A stretch of 64,000 nucleotides of DNA from Palaemon carinicauda (GCF_036898095.1 NC_090735.1:9917209-9981208); one strand, 5' to 3'; counted from the first letter of the stretch, positions 45,966-58,019 are shown. A program made the numbers and translations. The notes: generated from the letters alone by a model not told the origin.

Positions 45966-46329
45966 GCATTTCATTTCGTTCTTAGACATGGAGACCATAG
46001 CAAGCACGTCATCTCATGTTGCACAAGAAGTTGAAATTCCATCTTCTTGTCCTGACTGTTTCCTAACTAACAATGAATTTGTTTAAACTTATTCGGGGAT
46101 TATTGAAAAACTAGTGGATTTGGAACAGACAATTTAATTTTACAAAATAAAAATTGCCCTGCATGTCAAGGAACCTTCGCAATGGCTTCACGTTTTCCTC
46201 AAAGCAGCAGCACATCTTTATGAACCAACAGTTTAAGGTAAGCTTCATTAATTTATGGAGTATATTATAATGGTGATAGTATAACGATGTATACAGCAGT
46301 ACCATCACTTTGGATTTGGTTTGATGGAT

Positions 46330-46600
46330 GTGTTAGGTAGGGTCCTTAAGGGGGGGGTTGCAGGGGCCCCCCCCGCCCTGGTAGTGGTACAGGGCCCCTA
46401 GGCTAGGTTAGGTGGGTGTATTAGGTTCGGTGGTGCCCTGAAAATCACTGTGGCCTTAAGGGGGGGTCGCAGGGGGGTTAGAGCGCGCCCCCCCCCCCCC
46501 CCGGTAGGCCTAGGTAGGGGTACAGGCCCACCAGGGTAGGTTAGTTGGTTGTATTAGGTTCGGTACTGCCCCGAAAAATCACTTTTCTCCTCCTCCCCCC
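46330..46600. repeat. Two diverged G/C-rich tandem units with homopolymer runs
   Basis: CCTTAAGGGGGGG, TTAGGTTCGGT and GAAAATCACT landmarks each occur twice, about 110-130 bp apart, with C- and G-runs of variable length between. Function unknown. Confidence 0.7.
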
Positions 46601-46833
46601 ACCCAAAAACCCCGCTTCCCACTGGGGTCCCCCATAATTGTAGTAGTAGGTTTATGCTTACATTTTGTGTGTAAGAGTTGAGTCTAGTTTCTTTTTTATT
46701 CGTTTCCTCATGTTTCTTTGCACTGTGCAACAATAATCTGGTTGTTTTTTGCCGTTTTTCGTCGTTAATACTTGAAAAACGGGTGCGGCCTTCTCCTAGA
46801 CATTTACCAAATAGGAAACTAAGGTATAAACCA

Positions 46834-47017
46834 TTTTTAAATATTTAACTTAGCCGGTGAATATATAATAGCTGCAACTCTGCGGCTCGACAGAAAACAT
46901 ACTAAAAAAACTCGCGAGCGATCGCTATGAAGGTTGCGGGTGTGCCCACCAGCGCCAACTGTCGGCCAGATACCACTCTTGTATGTAAACAAAACCTTCA
47001 ATTCTTCTCTGTCGACG
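46834..47017. repeat. Left inverted terminal repeat, copy C
   Basis: Inverted match to 53020-53218. Contains the palindrome AGCGATCGCT (about 46916-46925). Confidence 0.88.
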
Positions 47018-47407
47018 TTGACGACAAGACGTATCAATACTCGCTGTAGAACCTGGAGTTTTCTCAACATATTTGGTGAAGTACTTCATTTTGGTTTGAG
47101 CTTTCGCAGTGCAGGTGTTTTATCTTCATCTTAAATCTTGAACTCGTTTTTGGATAGATTTAATTTTTGATGATAAAGAGAGTATGGACTTTCTTTGACT
47201 TTTAAATGGCCGACCCTTCCCTTAGACGGAAGTGTGTTTAGGCTTTTAGCAATTATCTTATCACGTTATAAATTAATTATAGATTTTCCTCTATATATTT
47301 TATATCTCACCGCCTTTATTAGGCCTCTTCGATTAACTTTCCGTTTATAATAAACATAAAAATAAATTTTAATGATTTGTTTATATGCGACCTTTCCTGA
47401 GAGTAGG

Positions 47408-47448
47408 CGGTCCTAACTTGGAAACCGAAGTTAAACAACGTTGAGCCC
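47408..47448 (+). other. 5S rRNA-like segment in DIRS leader (copy C)
   Basis: Identical in sequence to the block at 15412-15452 of copy B, while surrounding leader sequence differs at several sites. See that entry for the basis of the 5S comparison. Confidence 0.35.
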
Positions 47449-48239
47449 TTTCAATCGTAAATAGCTTTTAAAGAGCTAATGATTTAAAACTTTTTAAATG
47501 AATATTTTTTAATAGATATTTTATGAAAGATTTTCTTTGAATAGTCTTCGTACTGTTTCAAAGATGAACTAACGTTTAGTTTATTTATGCTACGCAGTTT
47601 GCGCTCTATCGTTACGATAGAGAGAGAGAGTATCACGGTTTCACTTTGCAGAAAGAGTAAATCGATTCTGACGTTTTGTTCATTCTTCTTTCAAAGCTTA
47701 AATGTTTTAAATTCTATTTTAAAGGAACTTTTTAATTGAAAAACCTTTCAGTTTTTTCCTTTGGTCAAATAACATGTTTTTTTGACGAAACGTAAGTGGG
47801 CTCTTCTCTTAGGTGAGAAATCAAGAGAGAGAGAGAGATAGAGACGGAGGGAGAGAGAGGAGAGAAAACGTTCCGTTCAAGCGGGTAACGTTGTTCTCGA
47901 GTTACTCTCGTCCCTAGTCTCTGTACGGGGAGAAAGGATAAAATGTTTTTAGTTTTTTATTCTCGTCCCCAGACAATGTACGGTGAGAGATTGAAAACGT
48001 AGTTTTGAATGAACTAGTGTTTAGTCTCTTCCCCAGCCACTGAATTTTTTATCTTAAAATTGTTTACTGTTTTTTGCTGGTATTAATGTGCTTGCATTAT
48101 AAGACTGATTTCGCAATTACTACCTTTTGATGAGGGTAGAATTGCGTGCTTCAGGTAGAAATCAGTAAAAGTTTCGATTTCAGTGAAATAAGTGCAAAAC
48201 AGAAAATCGTAGTGATAAAGTGATATTGCGCAAAGTGTT

Positions 48240-49985
48240 ATCAGTGTTGCGACCGAAGGTTCGTCTGTTCGTGCCTGTCGTTCGCCTAGTCCGGGACCTC
48301 TTGCAAGCTCCCAAGCCCAGGGGAGAAGTAATGTCGTACGACTTATGGGTTCGAGAGGCCTTGATCAGCGAACAGACGTTCCCTCTATGGTATCGGGTGT
48401 ATCTTACCAAGATCACCCCTACCATAAGGCGAGAGAGACAATTTTCTCCTCGTCATCCGAAGGCTTTTCGCATAAGAAACCTGAAACAAGGTTTCGAGGC
48501 CCTTAAGCGAAAGTAAGTCCTTTCAGGACAGGTCCAGCGTCCTGGTTGTAGCCATTAGGACAGCTCTGACCCTATGCAGTCATCGGAAGACTGCTCGCCG
48601 CCTAACAAAAGCGTAACACAGACTCCGAGAGTCTTTTTGTTGGCAAGGTTTTGCGGTCACAGACGTTACCCTCGTCTCTTACCGCTACCATTTCCGTTGA
48701 TCCTAAATGGGTTGTACGGCAAGACATGCAGAATAAGCTTGCCTCCCTTATGGAAGACTATTCTGCCGATAAGTCTGTTGAGCCTAGCCGTTTATCTCAT
48801 CGAGATCCTGGCTTTCAGCCACCCTAACGTTCCTTTGTGCGTCCTGTTGACGTTGGCGTAGCTACGTCACGTCAGTCAGGTTGTTTAGAACCACACTCGA
48901 TGCGGTCTCGTGTGGATTTTCAGCCACATTTGGACGTTAGGCCACTTGCTGATGCTCCTGTTGACGTTCAGGACGTTCGCCAACAATCGGAGTTGACTTG
49001 TTTTGACGCTGAGCGTCAACCTCCGCATTCTAGAGTTGTTTTGACTGCTCAGTCTAGGCGGTCAAAGCAGTCTCGAGTGGACGCTGTGCGTCCTCACGCA
49101 CCTGTTGTTGTTGACAGTTCACAGACTGTCAAGCAGTTACATGACGTTGCGTCCTGGTCTCTCGCACCTGTTGTTGTTGACAGTTCACAGACTGTCAAGC
49201 AGTTACATGACGTTGCGTCCTGGTCCGCTACTAATGCACCAGTGCGTGTGGACTCTGCTTGTAAAGCATTGCCACCACGGTAGGTCTCTCCCTTGCTTGA
49301 GACTCCGCTTTTATCGGACAAGGTTCCTTCAGATGAGGAAGTTGCTGTTCCCCCTCCTACTGATATTCCCTTGAGGACTCTGTCAGACGGAGAGGAGCCT
49401 AAAGCTGCTTAGCCCTCTATGGACTTTAAATAAATCATGCTGATTTTTAAGGATCTTTGTCCGGATCTTTTTGTAACTGCTGCTCCTCGTTCGCCTAAAC
49501 GTCAGAGCTTACACTAGGCCTAGCTACTTCGAAGCCGTTGTTTTCTAAGCTAGTGCTCTCTCGCTCTCCTAGAGAGCTTTACGTTTGCTAGGCGACTGGT
49601 TTTTATCACCAGGAGGAGTTTGGGGGATACAGCCTTTGCTTTCCCTTCTTTTAAACTGGCTTATAGAGCGAGAGTCTGATATGACACGAGAGAAGTTCTC
49701 GGCTTGGGAGTTCCTGCCTCTGCCCAGATAGACTTCTCAAACCTCATAGACTCCCTGGTGCCTGGCCATGAGACGCTCCAAGATTTTACAGGTCAACTTC
49801 ACAGCTGTTTTTCGAGCCTTTGAAGTTTTGCTGTACAATTATGTCATACATAAACAAGGCTTTCAGGGATGGCTCCAATGATCTGACAGCCAAGTTCTCT
49901 GCAGGAACAAGTCCCTCAGGGATGGCTCCATGATTTGGCAGCCATGTTCACTGCAGGAGTACGTAAGAGGCAAGTGCGCTCAATG
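48240..49985 (+). pseudogene. Gag-like pseudogene of copy C
   Basis: Lacks the N terminus, like copy B, and shares its premature stops (TAG after AGCCAT near 48554; TAG at 49410-49412). It carries a tandem 66-bp duplication (49098-49163, 49164-49229) encoding APVVVDSSQTVKQLHDVASW twice. The segment is open from 48837 to 49283. It joins RT at the same deletion point as copy B. Confidence 0.85.
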
Positions 49986-51583
49986 TGTTCATTGTCAAGA
50001 CAAACTTCACGATGAAGTCTACCAGGCTGTCTTGACAGCATTTATGGAAGGCGACTGGATGGTCTCTCTCGACCTTCAGGAGGCATACTTCCACATTCCT
50101 ATACACCCGGATTCCCAACCGTTTCTGAGGTTTGTTTACAGGAATGTGGGGTACCAGTTTCGATCTATCGGGGATCCGAGCCTCCCTGTACTTGGACGAC
50201 TGGCTTCTCAGAGCATCGTCCAGCCTTCGCTGTCTGCAGGATCTACATTGGACGTTGAGTCTGGCCAGGGAGTTGGGACTTGTGGTCAACCTAAAAGTCC
50301 CAACTGATCCCATCCCAGATTATTCTATTTTTGGGGATGGAGATTCGCAGTCAAGCCCTGCTCGAAGTCCAACTAATGCTGAAAAGAAAACGTTTATTCA
50401 GTCAGGAGTTGGAACAGTCTCGTAGGGACTCTCTCATCCCTGGAGCAGTTTGTCTCACTAGGGAGACTACCCCTTCTGCCTCTCCGGTTCCATCTAGCCT
50501 CTCACTGGAACTAGGACAAGACATTAGAGACGATATCATTCCCAGTCTCCGAACCAATAAAGGCATGCCTGAAATGGTGGGACAGCAATATCAGTCTGAG
50601 AGAGGGACTATCCCTAGCAGTCAAGAACCCAAACCACGTGTTGTCCTCGGACGCGTCGGGTTTGGGTTGGGTGCGACCCTGGACGGTCGGGAATGCGCGG
50701 GTCTGTGGACCTCAAGTCAGAAGAGCATGCACATCAACGGCAAGGAGCTATTAGCAGTCCACTTGGCCTTGATGATATTAGGAAGCGTCTTCGAAACTAA
50801 GTGGTAGAGGTCAATTCAGACAACACCACAACTTTGGCGTACATCTCCAAGCAAGGAGGCACACACTCCTTCACGCTGCTCGAGATCGCAAGGGACCTTC
50901 TCTTATGGTCTAGAATTCGAGGCATCTCCCTGTTGACGAGATTCATCCAGGGTGACTTGAACGTCTTGGCAGACTGTCTCAGTCGGAGGGGTCAGGTGAT
51001 ACCCACGGAATGGACCCTCCACAAGGACGTGGGCAAGAGTCTTTGGGCTTCTTGGGGTCAACCAACCATAGACCTCTTTGCCTCCTCGTTGACCAAAAGG
51101 TTACCAATCTTTTGCTCTCCAGTCCTAGATACAGAAGCAATCTACATAGACGCGTTTCTACTGGATTGGTCTTTTATGGACTTATATGCATTCCCACCAT
51201 TCAAGCTAGTCAACAAGGTACTGCAGAAGTTCGCCTCTCATGGAGGGACAAGGTTGACGTTGGTTGCTACCCTCTGGCCCGCGAGAGAGTGGTTCACCGA
51301 GGTACTTCAATGGCTGGTAGACTTTCCTAGAAGTCTTCCTCTAAGGGTAGATCTGTTACGTCAGCCCCACGTAAAGAATGTCCATCAAAGCCTCCCCGGT
51401 CTTCGTCTGACTTCCTTCACACTATCGAAAGACTCTCAAGAGCTAGAGGTTTTTCGAAGGAGGCAGTCAGTGCGATTGCAAGAGCTAGGAGAGCTTCTAC
51501 CATTAGAGTATACCAGTCGAAGTGGGAAGTCTTTCGAGACTGGTGCAAGTCAGCATCTGTGTCCTCGTCCAGTACCTCTGTAG
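49985..51583 (+). pseudogene. RT / RNase H / MTase-like pseudogene of copy C
   Basis: RT resumes at GDWMVSLDLQEAYFHIP near 50050. A deletion relative to copy B removes the ALCFGLS block, so RT cannot be functional, though LYLDDWLLRA remains near 50188. RNase H is partly rebuilt in frame (GATLDGRECAG, KELLAVHLAL) before a stop at 50805. From 50801, 260 codons stay open through RNase H motif ADCLSR and the methyltransferase-like DLFASS...YAFPPF region. Confidence 0.85.
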
Positions 51584-52482
51584 CCCAAATCGCAGATTTT
51601 CTTTTACATCTGAGAAAGGTTCGCTCCCTTTCAGCTCCCACGATTAAGGGCTACAGGAGCATGTTGGCTTCGGTCTTTCGACATAGAGGCTTAGATCTTT
51701 CCAACAATAAAGATCTCCAAGATCTCCTTAAGTCTTTCGAGACCTCTAAGGAACGTCGTTTGGCAACTCCTGGATGGAACTTAGACGTGGTCCTAAGGTT
51801 CCTCATGTCAGACAGGTTTGAGCCATTACATTCAGCCTCCCTGAAGGATCTCACCCTCAAGACACTTTTCCTAGTGTGCTTGGCTTCGGCTAAAAGGGTC
51901 AGTGAACTTCATGCCTTCAGTAAGAACATCGGCTTTTCTACAGAAAAAAGCCACTTGTTCACTTCAACTTGGTTTCCTGGCCAAAAATGAACTGCCTTCT
52001 CGTCCTTGGCCTAAATCTTTTGATATTCCTTGCTTATCAGAGATCGTAGGCAACGAACTGGAAAGAGTATTATGTCCTGTTAGAGCTCTTAAGTTCGATT
52101 TAGCTCGTACTAAGTCATTACGAGGGAAATCTGAGGCATTATGGTGCTCAGTTAAGAAACTTTCATTGCCTATGTCAAAGAATTTTGTCATATTTATCAG
52201 ATTTTTTTAATACGAGAAGCTCATTCTCACTTGAATGAGAAAGACCGATGTTTGCTTAAGGTTAAGACGCACGGAGTTAGAGATATAGCAACCTCCGTGG
52301 CCTTCAAGCAAAATAAATCTCTGCAAAGTATTATGGACGCGACCTTTTGGAGAAACAAGTCAGTGTTCGCGTCATTTTACTTAAAAGATGTCCAGACTCT
52401 TTACGAGGACTGCTACACACTGGGTCCGTTCGTTGCAGCGAGTGCAGTAGTGGGTGAGGGTTCTACCACTACACTTCCCTAA
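51385..52482 (+). pseudogene. Tyrosine recombinase of copy C, two frameshifts
   Basis: Better preserved than in copy B. The N-terminal half is open past the point where B has a stop (VYQSKWEVFRDWCK). Box I (ASAKRVSELHAFS), the HxxR motif (KTHGVRD), the Trp (ATFWRN) and the nucleophile region (VFASFYLKDVQTLY) are all present. Frame is lost only near 51950 and around 52185-52210, where small indels interrupt the middle. It ends at TAA 52480-52482. Confidence 0.85.
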
Positions 52483-52882
52483 TTCCAATACCCTTTTAAT
52501 CTGTCTCTTGAAGTGTTTTTAATATTGTTTTATGGGTTGTTCGGAAGGCTAAGAAGCCTTTCGCATCCTGATTGATTTGGCGGGTGGTCAAAGTCATTTC
52601 TTGAGAGCGCCCAGATTAGGGGTTTGATGAGGTCCTGTTGTATGGGTTGCAGCCCTTGATACTTCAGCTCCTGGGAGTCTGTCAGCATCCTAAGAGGATC
52701 GCTGGGCTCCGTGAGGAAGACAGACTTACAAGGCAGAGTAATCGTCTTAAGTCAACTTCCTCACCAGGTACCTATTTATTTTGGTTTTGTTATATTGATA
52801 ACTGCCAAAATGAAAAAACTCTTAGCTTATACGCTGTAAACATAATTAACTCTGGTCTCTACCCACCTCCTTGGGTGTGAAT

Positions 52883-52977
52883 CAGCTATTATATATTCAC
52901 CGGCTAAGTTAAATATTTAAAAATGATATTTTAATTATAAAATAAATTTTTGAATATACTTACCCGGTGAATATATA
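52883..52977. repeat. Internal complementary region, copy C
   Basis: The reverse complement of the left end (46834-46875) joined to the reverse complement of the right end (about 53164-53218); same layout as 20897-20991. Confidence 0.9.
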
Positions 52978-53019
52978 AATTAAATGACCCTCCCTTCCTC
53001 CCCAATAGAGACACAGCGG

Positions 53020-53218
53020 GACGAGAAGAATTGAAGGTTTTGTTTACATACAAGAGTGGTATCTGGCCGACAGTTGGCGCTGGTGGGCACACCCGCAACC
53101 TTCATAGCGATCGCTCGCGAGTTTTTTAGTATGTTTTCTGTCGAGCCGCAGAGTTGCAGCTATTATATATTCACCGGGTAAGTATATTCAAAAATTTATT
53201 TTATAATTAAAATATCAT
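53020..53218. repeat. Right inverted terminal repeat, copy C
   Basis: Inverted partner of the left ITR. It retains AGCGATCGCT and the conserved GGGTAAGTATATTCAAAAAT end block. Confidence 0.88.
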
Positions 53219-53845
53219 TTTGAGTTACCTCGTATAATGCTCAATTCAATTTTGTAATCAATGTTTTATGTGCTATGAAAATGTAAGCTACAGTATTCTA
53301 TAGTGAAGGTTAGTTACAAATTAGTTTAATTTTTATGTGTGTGTGTAACTGTTGATTGCCGAGTCTGGTACTGGCATTGGTGGTGTTTAGTGAAAGTTAA
53401 TAGAAAAAGTATGGATATTGTCAAGTTGAGGTTTACATAAATATATGTAGTAAGAAGGGTAGTGATTTGATACTTTAATATCGTGGTAAATAAGAATTTA
53501 CCGATACACATGGTTATGTACAGGGTATGCTGTTTCAAAAGTTTAACATTGATGTTTAGGAAGGTGATTACCGTATGTCTTTGTGCTCAGTGGTAGCCTA
53601 TTTGCGATTGCTTGATGAAATTTCTTTTTAATTTGTCTGATGTAGTGATTACCTAGTAATTAGTACCGATAGAATTAATCTAAATTTTTTATTATTAAGT
53701 TTCCACATGTTTTCCATTTATATTATGCCAAATTTGTTTCCTACAAGAGGGCTATATAACATCTGAGCTTTGCCTAAATTTCTGATTTATAAAAGTTTTC
53801 CCAACAACAAGGATTCATCCCTTGAGCTGTGTTATGCCAGAATGG
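53219..53845. other. Non-coding spacer
   Basis: A/T-rich, with a short TGTG run near 53336. No gene or repeat signal recognised. Confidence 0.4.
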
Positions 53846-54079
53846 ATGAAAGTCAGGGAACCACAAATTACTGGAATCCCCAGGTAAATACTGGAATCCC
53901 CTTGGAGATTACCGAAATCCCCTACAATATCACTGCAAACCCTTAGAAATCAATAAATATGTGTTTTTATTAATTTACATTATTTTTTAGTAAATTAATT
54001 AAATAAAATGTGTATTTTAAAGCATTTTTTATATACCCTTTACACAATATATAAAAGGGTACAGAACCTAACAAACCCA

Positions 54080-54098
54080 CCTAACCTAACCTAACCTA
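54080..54098. repeat. Telomere-like (CCTAA)n tract
   Basis: Almost four CCTAA units, complement of the arthropod TTAGG repeat, inside the foldback element and preceded by ACAAACCCAC. Too short to be a chromosome end. Confidence 0.75.
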
Positions 54099-54104
54099 GT
54101 AGTT

Positions 54105-54285
54105 CCCAGGTCACAACTCCTAGCTGGGGGCAAGGCCCCGGATCCCCTTCCCAGTTCACAACCACTAGTCGGGGCAAGCCCCCAGACCCCCTTCCCAGGT
54201 CACAACCCCTAGTTGGGGCCAAGCTCCCGGACTCCCTGCCCAGGTCACAAACCTTCCCAGGTCACAACCCCTAGCCAAGGTTCTA
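54105..54285. repeat. 45-bp minisatellite
   Basis: CCCAGGTCACAACCCCTAG-type units start near 54105, 54150, 54194 and 54239, with a truncated last unit. It is G/C-rich within otherwise A/T-rich arms. Confidence 0.85.
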
Positions 54286-54440
54286 CCTGCAAAAATATAA
54301 ATGTTAAATACTTAAAAATAACATATTTTAGTAAAAACACATTATTTATCGATTTCTAAGGGTTTGCAGTGATATTGTAGGGGATTTCGGTAATTTTCAA
54401 GGGGATTCCAGTAATTCGAGGTACTGTACCATGAAAGTCA

Positions 54441-55069
54441 TGAGTATTTAGACTTTCAAGTTAATCAGCAGGCTTATAGCCTTGCAATGAAAGCATATAT
54501 TAAAGGAATTTGCATGGAAAGGGTTCATATAGAGGTGAGGCAAAAACTGCTTAGTAAATCATTTCCTTTAGGCATGATTGTATCACCCATAACCTTGATT
54601 AGATAAAACAAACATTAATTAAATGTAGGTCTCATGGTTGTTGGAAGTTTACAGAAAATTATTGCCAAGACTAAGCGCCTTTAGCGGGGTCCATCATTGA
54701 CATTCAAGTGAATAATACAATGTTTGAGAGAAGAGAATATAATAGAGGAAGGCCTTTGGTGTTTAGATGGATGGTGGCATAGAGCAGGAGACCAAAAACT
54801 TCTTGATAAGTCCACTCGGAGATTAGTTATGGAATATTAATACTCTTGTGCTCAAGGAAAAACATTTTATCAAGGTGGAGTAGGTAATTCAAAATATACC
54901 CAGAACATCGAGAGGCTATCATCAGATATGGAGATACTATATGTTTTTTGCTGGGGAGTAAAAGAGTTATTTGTTCCTACACAAATGCAAACCTTTTTGC
55001 TCTTCACTATGGATATATTGTTCTGGTGTAGCTGGAAACTATCCATAAACTTTGTACCTGGTCTTCTGC
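54441..55069. other. Non-coding spacer
   Basis: No domain or repeat recognised. It may include the lost left part of copy X. Confidence 0.35.
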
Positions 55070-55077
55070 ACTCTCAG

Positions 55078-55265
55078 ATCCAGCGCTCTCCTGCGCAGTT
55101 GCAGTCCCAGATCCAATGCGCCAGCTCTTGCCAAAGAGTTAGCGCTCACCCTCGCACCAGCGCTCGCAGATCCAATGCTCGCCAATGTGCTAGCTCTTGC
55201 CAAAGAGCCAGCGCCTGCCTGCTCTCCAGCGCTCTTCTGCGCATTCACAGAAGACTGCGCTTCAG
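55078..55265 (+). pseudogene. Gag Arg-Ser-Pro repeat fragment of copy X
   Basis: Repeats of CCAGCGCTCTCCTGCGC and AGATCCAATGCGCC type match the repeat in copy D Gag (60600-61450). It survives only as a short block between non-matching sequence. Confidence 0.6.
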
Positions 55266-55639
55266 CAGAAACTTAGCACCTGCATTATCCTGTGTGCCAT
55301 TGCTCCAGTACTCTCCTGTACACTCGCGAAATAGGCAAAAAGAATGAAAACTTTTTGACAGATCACCATTGCCCGATTCCTCTCCCTGCAAATGCATAAC
55401 AGCATGGCTGTCGGGAAAAGAGGGAAGAGGCTTCACAGAAGGGTTTAAGGTCCTTTCTCAAAACGAGAAGAACTCCCAGCCCAGAGTGACTCAAGTCCGA
55501 TTGGAATCAGGCCTTCGATTCCTCAGACATTCTGACCACCATGGGACCAGAAGTTTGGACGAACCTCAAGGGATGGGTGTCAGTCGAGAATCTACGGAGT
55601 GGTATAACCTTCTCATCCTTCCCCGCCCCTCGGACTTGA

Positions 55640-56260
55640 TGCTGTGCTTAGACACATCAAAAGAAGGGAGGCCATAGTGCTGCACCACACGACCTCAGGC
55701 CTCTGGACAGAATCCGAAAGTACCTTCACTTAAATCTCTCAAGAGATGAAGGCCAACTTTCCGGTCCTTCAACAGCCTCATCAGTTCCTGACGGGCCACT
55801 CAGCTCTGTGATGTGATGAACAACAACACCACACACCACATAGAGGCTCACATCAACAAGCAAGAAGGAACTTGCTCGTAGCCTCTTCCCATCTAACAGT
55901 ATAAATACTAAGATGGGCCAAAGTCCGTTCGGTACCACTATCAGTCCGCTTCATTCCAGACTAAAGGATAGGGCTTGCCGACAATCTGCGTACAGCATCT
56001 CAGATAAGGTGTACCAAATGGCCTTTGGATCACCTAGTAGCCGACAAAGTCCCAACTTTACGGGGTTCTCCAACTAGGGATTTGTTTGCAACGCCCCTGA
56101 ACCTCAGGCTTCCGCTGCTCCCCAGTCTTAGACCCCAAGGCTCTCTGGCAAGAAGCATGCCAACAATGACGTTTACGTCTCGTCCCTGTTTTGTCTGGAG
56201 AAGGGTACTCAAGAAGGCTAGAACATCGGACAGCCTCTCAAGTGCTCTCATAGCTACGCT
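55640..56260 (+). pseudogene. RNase H / MTase-like remnant of copy X
   Basis: RNase H starts with DLMLCLDTSKEG, where the catalytic Asp context is FSDAS in copy A. It continues with NNNTTHHIEAHINKQEGT, equivalent to SDNTTALAYISKQGGT. The methyltransferase-like region is recognisable at DLFATPLNLRLPL (about 56080). Several stops and frame changes lie between. Confidence 0.62.
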
Positions 56261-57433
56261 ATGGCATTACGTAGAACGGTTTCCAAACCTTCTGCAGCTC
56301 CTGATATAGCCTCCAAGAGAACCCTCTCCACATCACAGACAACCACACTTAGACATCTACCACAAGCTATAGCTTTGCTATGATTGTACCCCTGGAGATT
56401 ACCCAGTACCTCCTCTCTCACAGAGGCTTTTCGCAATAAGTTGCGAAGTGTTTGTCTAGATATATGAAGAATTCCTCAGCATCAGTCTACCAGGCAAAGT
56501 ATAACATCATCTGTGGTTGGTGTCATGGGAAAGTGTATCTCACCACTCGATACCTCTATTCCAGCAATAGCGGAATCCTCAAGTATATGCAAGAGGAAAA
56601 GACCCCCCTTTTCAGATTCAACAGGTAAAGACGATCACTCAACCCTGAGACTTGCCTTCAAACTGAAAGGAAGGGACATCCCCTCATCGCTAGATCTTTC
56701 CTAACTCATGCGGACTTACAACTTGCTTTTTCCCAGTCGGAATTGAGACCTCCCTCTTGGAACATGGTTCAGGTTCTACAGTCTCTAAGGAGACCTCCTT
56801 ACGTTCCACTTCACCTGGCAACAAATTTTCATCTGGTTTAGAAGACAGTATTCCTACACACTTTGACAGCGGCCAAACGAGGCAAGGAACTTCATGGTCT
56901 CTCTTTCGACATCGCCCATTAATGAGAAGGGTGAAAGGCAACGTTCAGTTTCGTCCCCGAGTATGTTGCCAGACAGTCTCCAGAGGTGACGGATCCTACA
57001 CAAGTCTCCACTCGGTAACTGATGATCCAGATCATCTGTTACTGTACCTGGGGTAAGGTATGAGGCTCTACCTCAAGAAAACGGCAACAGCCTACTCGGG
57101 TCCCTTCTCTTGTCATCAGCACTGGGAGAGACAAAAGGAGGATCACGAAAACATCATCTCTGCTGGATTCACAGGGTCATCAATTACGCCCTGAATCCAG
57201 ATCCTCGTCCAACATGTCGACTCGAAATGTCAGGGGCATAGCTATGCCCCTGGCCCTTCTAAGCAGATTACTCTATGATGCAGGTTTTACAAGCAAGAGT
57301 GTGAATGCTCCAGTGACTATCACAACCTTTCTCCTGCAAGACGTGACCCACAGGAACTTGATACGATCTCTATCGGTCCTGCGGTGGCTGCACAACAGCT
57401 GGTCGTATACCTCAAGCTCCGTATTGGACTATT
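56260..57433 (+). pseudogene. Tyrosine recombinase remnant of copy X
   Basis: The N-terminal block SASVYQAKYNIICGWCHGK corresponds to TLKVYQSKWEVFRSWCKAN of copy A. SWNMVQVLQSLRRPPYVPLH corresponds to GWNLDVVLRFLMSARFEPLQ, followed by LTAAKRGKELHGLS, which keeps the box I Arg context. Near 57215, RNVRGIAMPLALL matches the HxxR block with His changed to Arg or Asn, and FLLQDVTHRNLIRSL lies at the nucleophile position with the Tyr lost. It is certainly inactive. Confidence 0.7.
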
Positions 57434-57895
57434 AGCAGAAGGTTGAGGGTACCGTTACCCAGTTCTAGTCTGCGTGAATGAAAAGATTTGACTGGCTCTT
57501 ATTCTTTTCTTAATCCCTCCCTTCTCTTGGGGAAAGTAGCATCCTGGGTTCTCTGCGTAAGCTGACCTCAAACCACTGCAGGTAAACCGTGCTCCCTTGT
57601 GTACCTAGTATTAAGCTAATACTGTTGCGTCCCCATACCCTGGCGAGGTGGTATTGGGAAAGTCTTGGTTACAACAGTTTTTCCTACAAGAAGACTCTGA
57701 ATAACTTTACCTAGACAGTCACATTTCTAAATATCTCAACACACAGCTTGCATAGGCCGCTGACCTTGCGTAACAAGGTTTTAGTGAGGCGCAGGGACTC
57801 CTTATTTTGAGTACTAAACTACTCAGATAAGGAGCCCTCGGGTAAAGCCAAAATCCACATTGGCAGGGACTTCCACCCTTCCTAATGAGTGAGTC

Positions 57896-58006
57896 ACCCT
57901 TAAATGAATAGCGTAGGTTTGTATTCCAGTTACGGAACAAATGACAAATTCGTAGATAATTTGTATTTTTCCTAACGATACAAACATTAGCTATTTATAC
58001 AAACTT
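57896..58006. repeat. Internal complementary region, family 2 (copy X)
   Basis: The first half matches the reverse complement of the left end of copy D (GTATTCCAGTTACGGAACAAAT here; ATTTGTTCCGTAACTG at 59208). The second half is the reverse complement of X's own right end (58175-58232). Confidence 0.82.
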
Positions 58007-58019
58007 GCCTGCCAGCCCT

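Larger units (their letters stand above)
46834..53218 (+). mobile_element. DIRS-like retrotransposon, copy C (full length, defective)
   Basis: A 6.4-kb sister of copy B: left ITR 46834-47017, internal complementary region 52883-52977, right ITR 53020-53218. The leader and all coding blocks are collinear with B. It shares B's premature stops and large deletions but has its own changes: a 66-bp in-frame duplication in Gag, an RT deletion of about 75 bp including the segment before YLDDW, and another deletion near 50353. It retains sequence near 49672-49705 that B has lost. Confidence 0.93.
53856..54430. mobile_element. Foldback element with 10-bp target-site-like repeats
   Basis: A 575-bp element flanked by exact direct repeats ATGAAAGTCA (53846-53855 and 54431-54440). 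The arms are inverted over about 100 bp: AATTACTGGAATCCCC near 53867 against GGGGATTCCAGTAATT near 54402, with GGGGATTTCGGTAAT-type blocks within. The centre holds a telomere-like CCTAA tract and a 45-bp minisatellite. It encodes nothing. A 9-11-bp duplication is typical of Mutator-like transposons; that assignment is inferred. Confidence 0.78.

Noticed and set aside
54080..54098. A chromosome end
   Set aside because: Fewer than four CCTAA units within a transposon, with ordinary sequence on both sides.
54101..54290. CRISPR-like array
   Set aside because: Repeats are a 45-bp minisatellite without unique spacers, in a eukaryotic foldback element.
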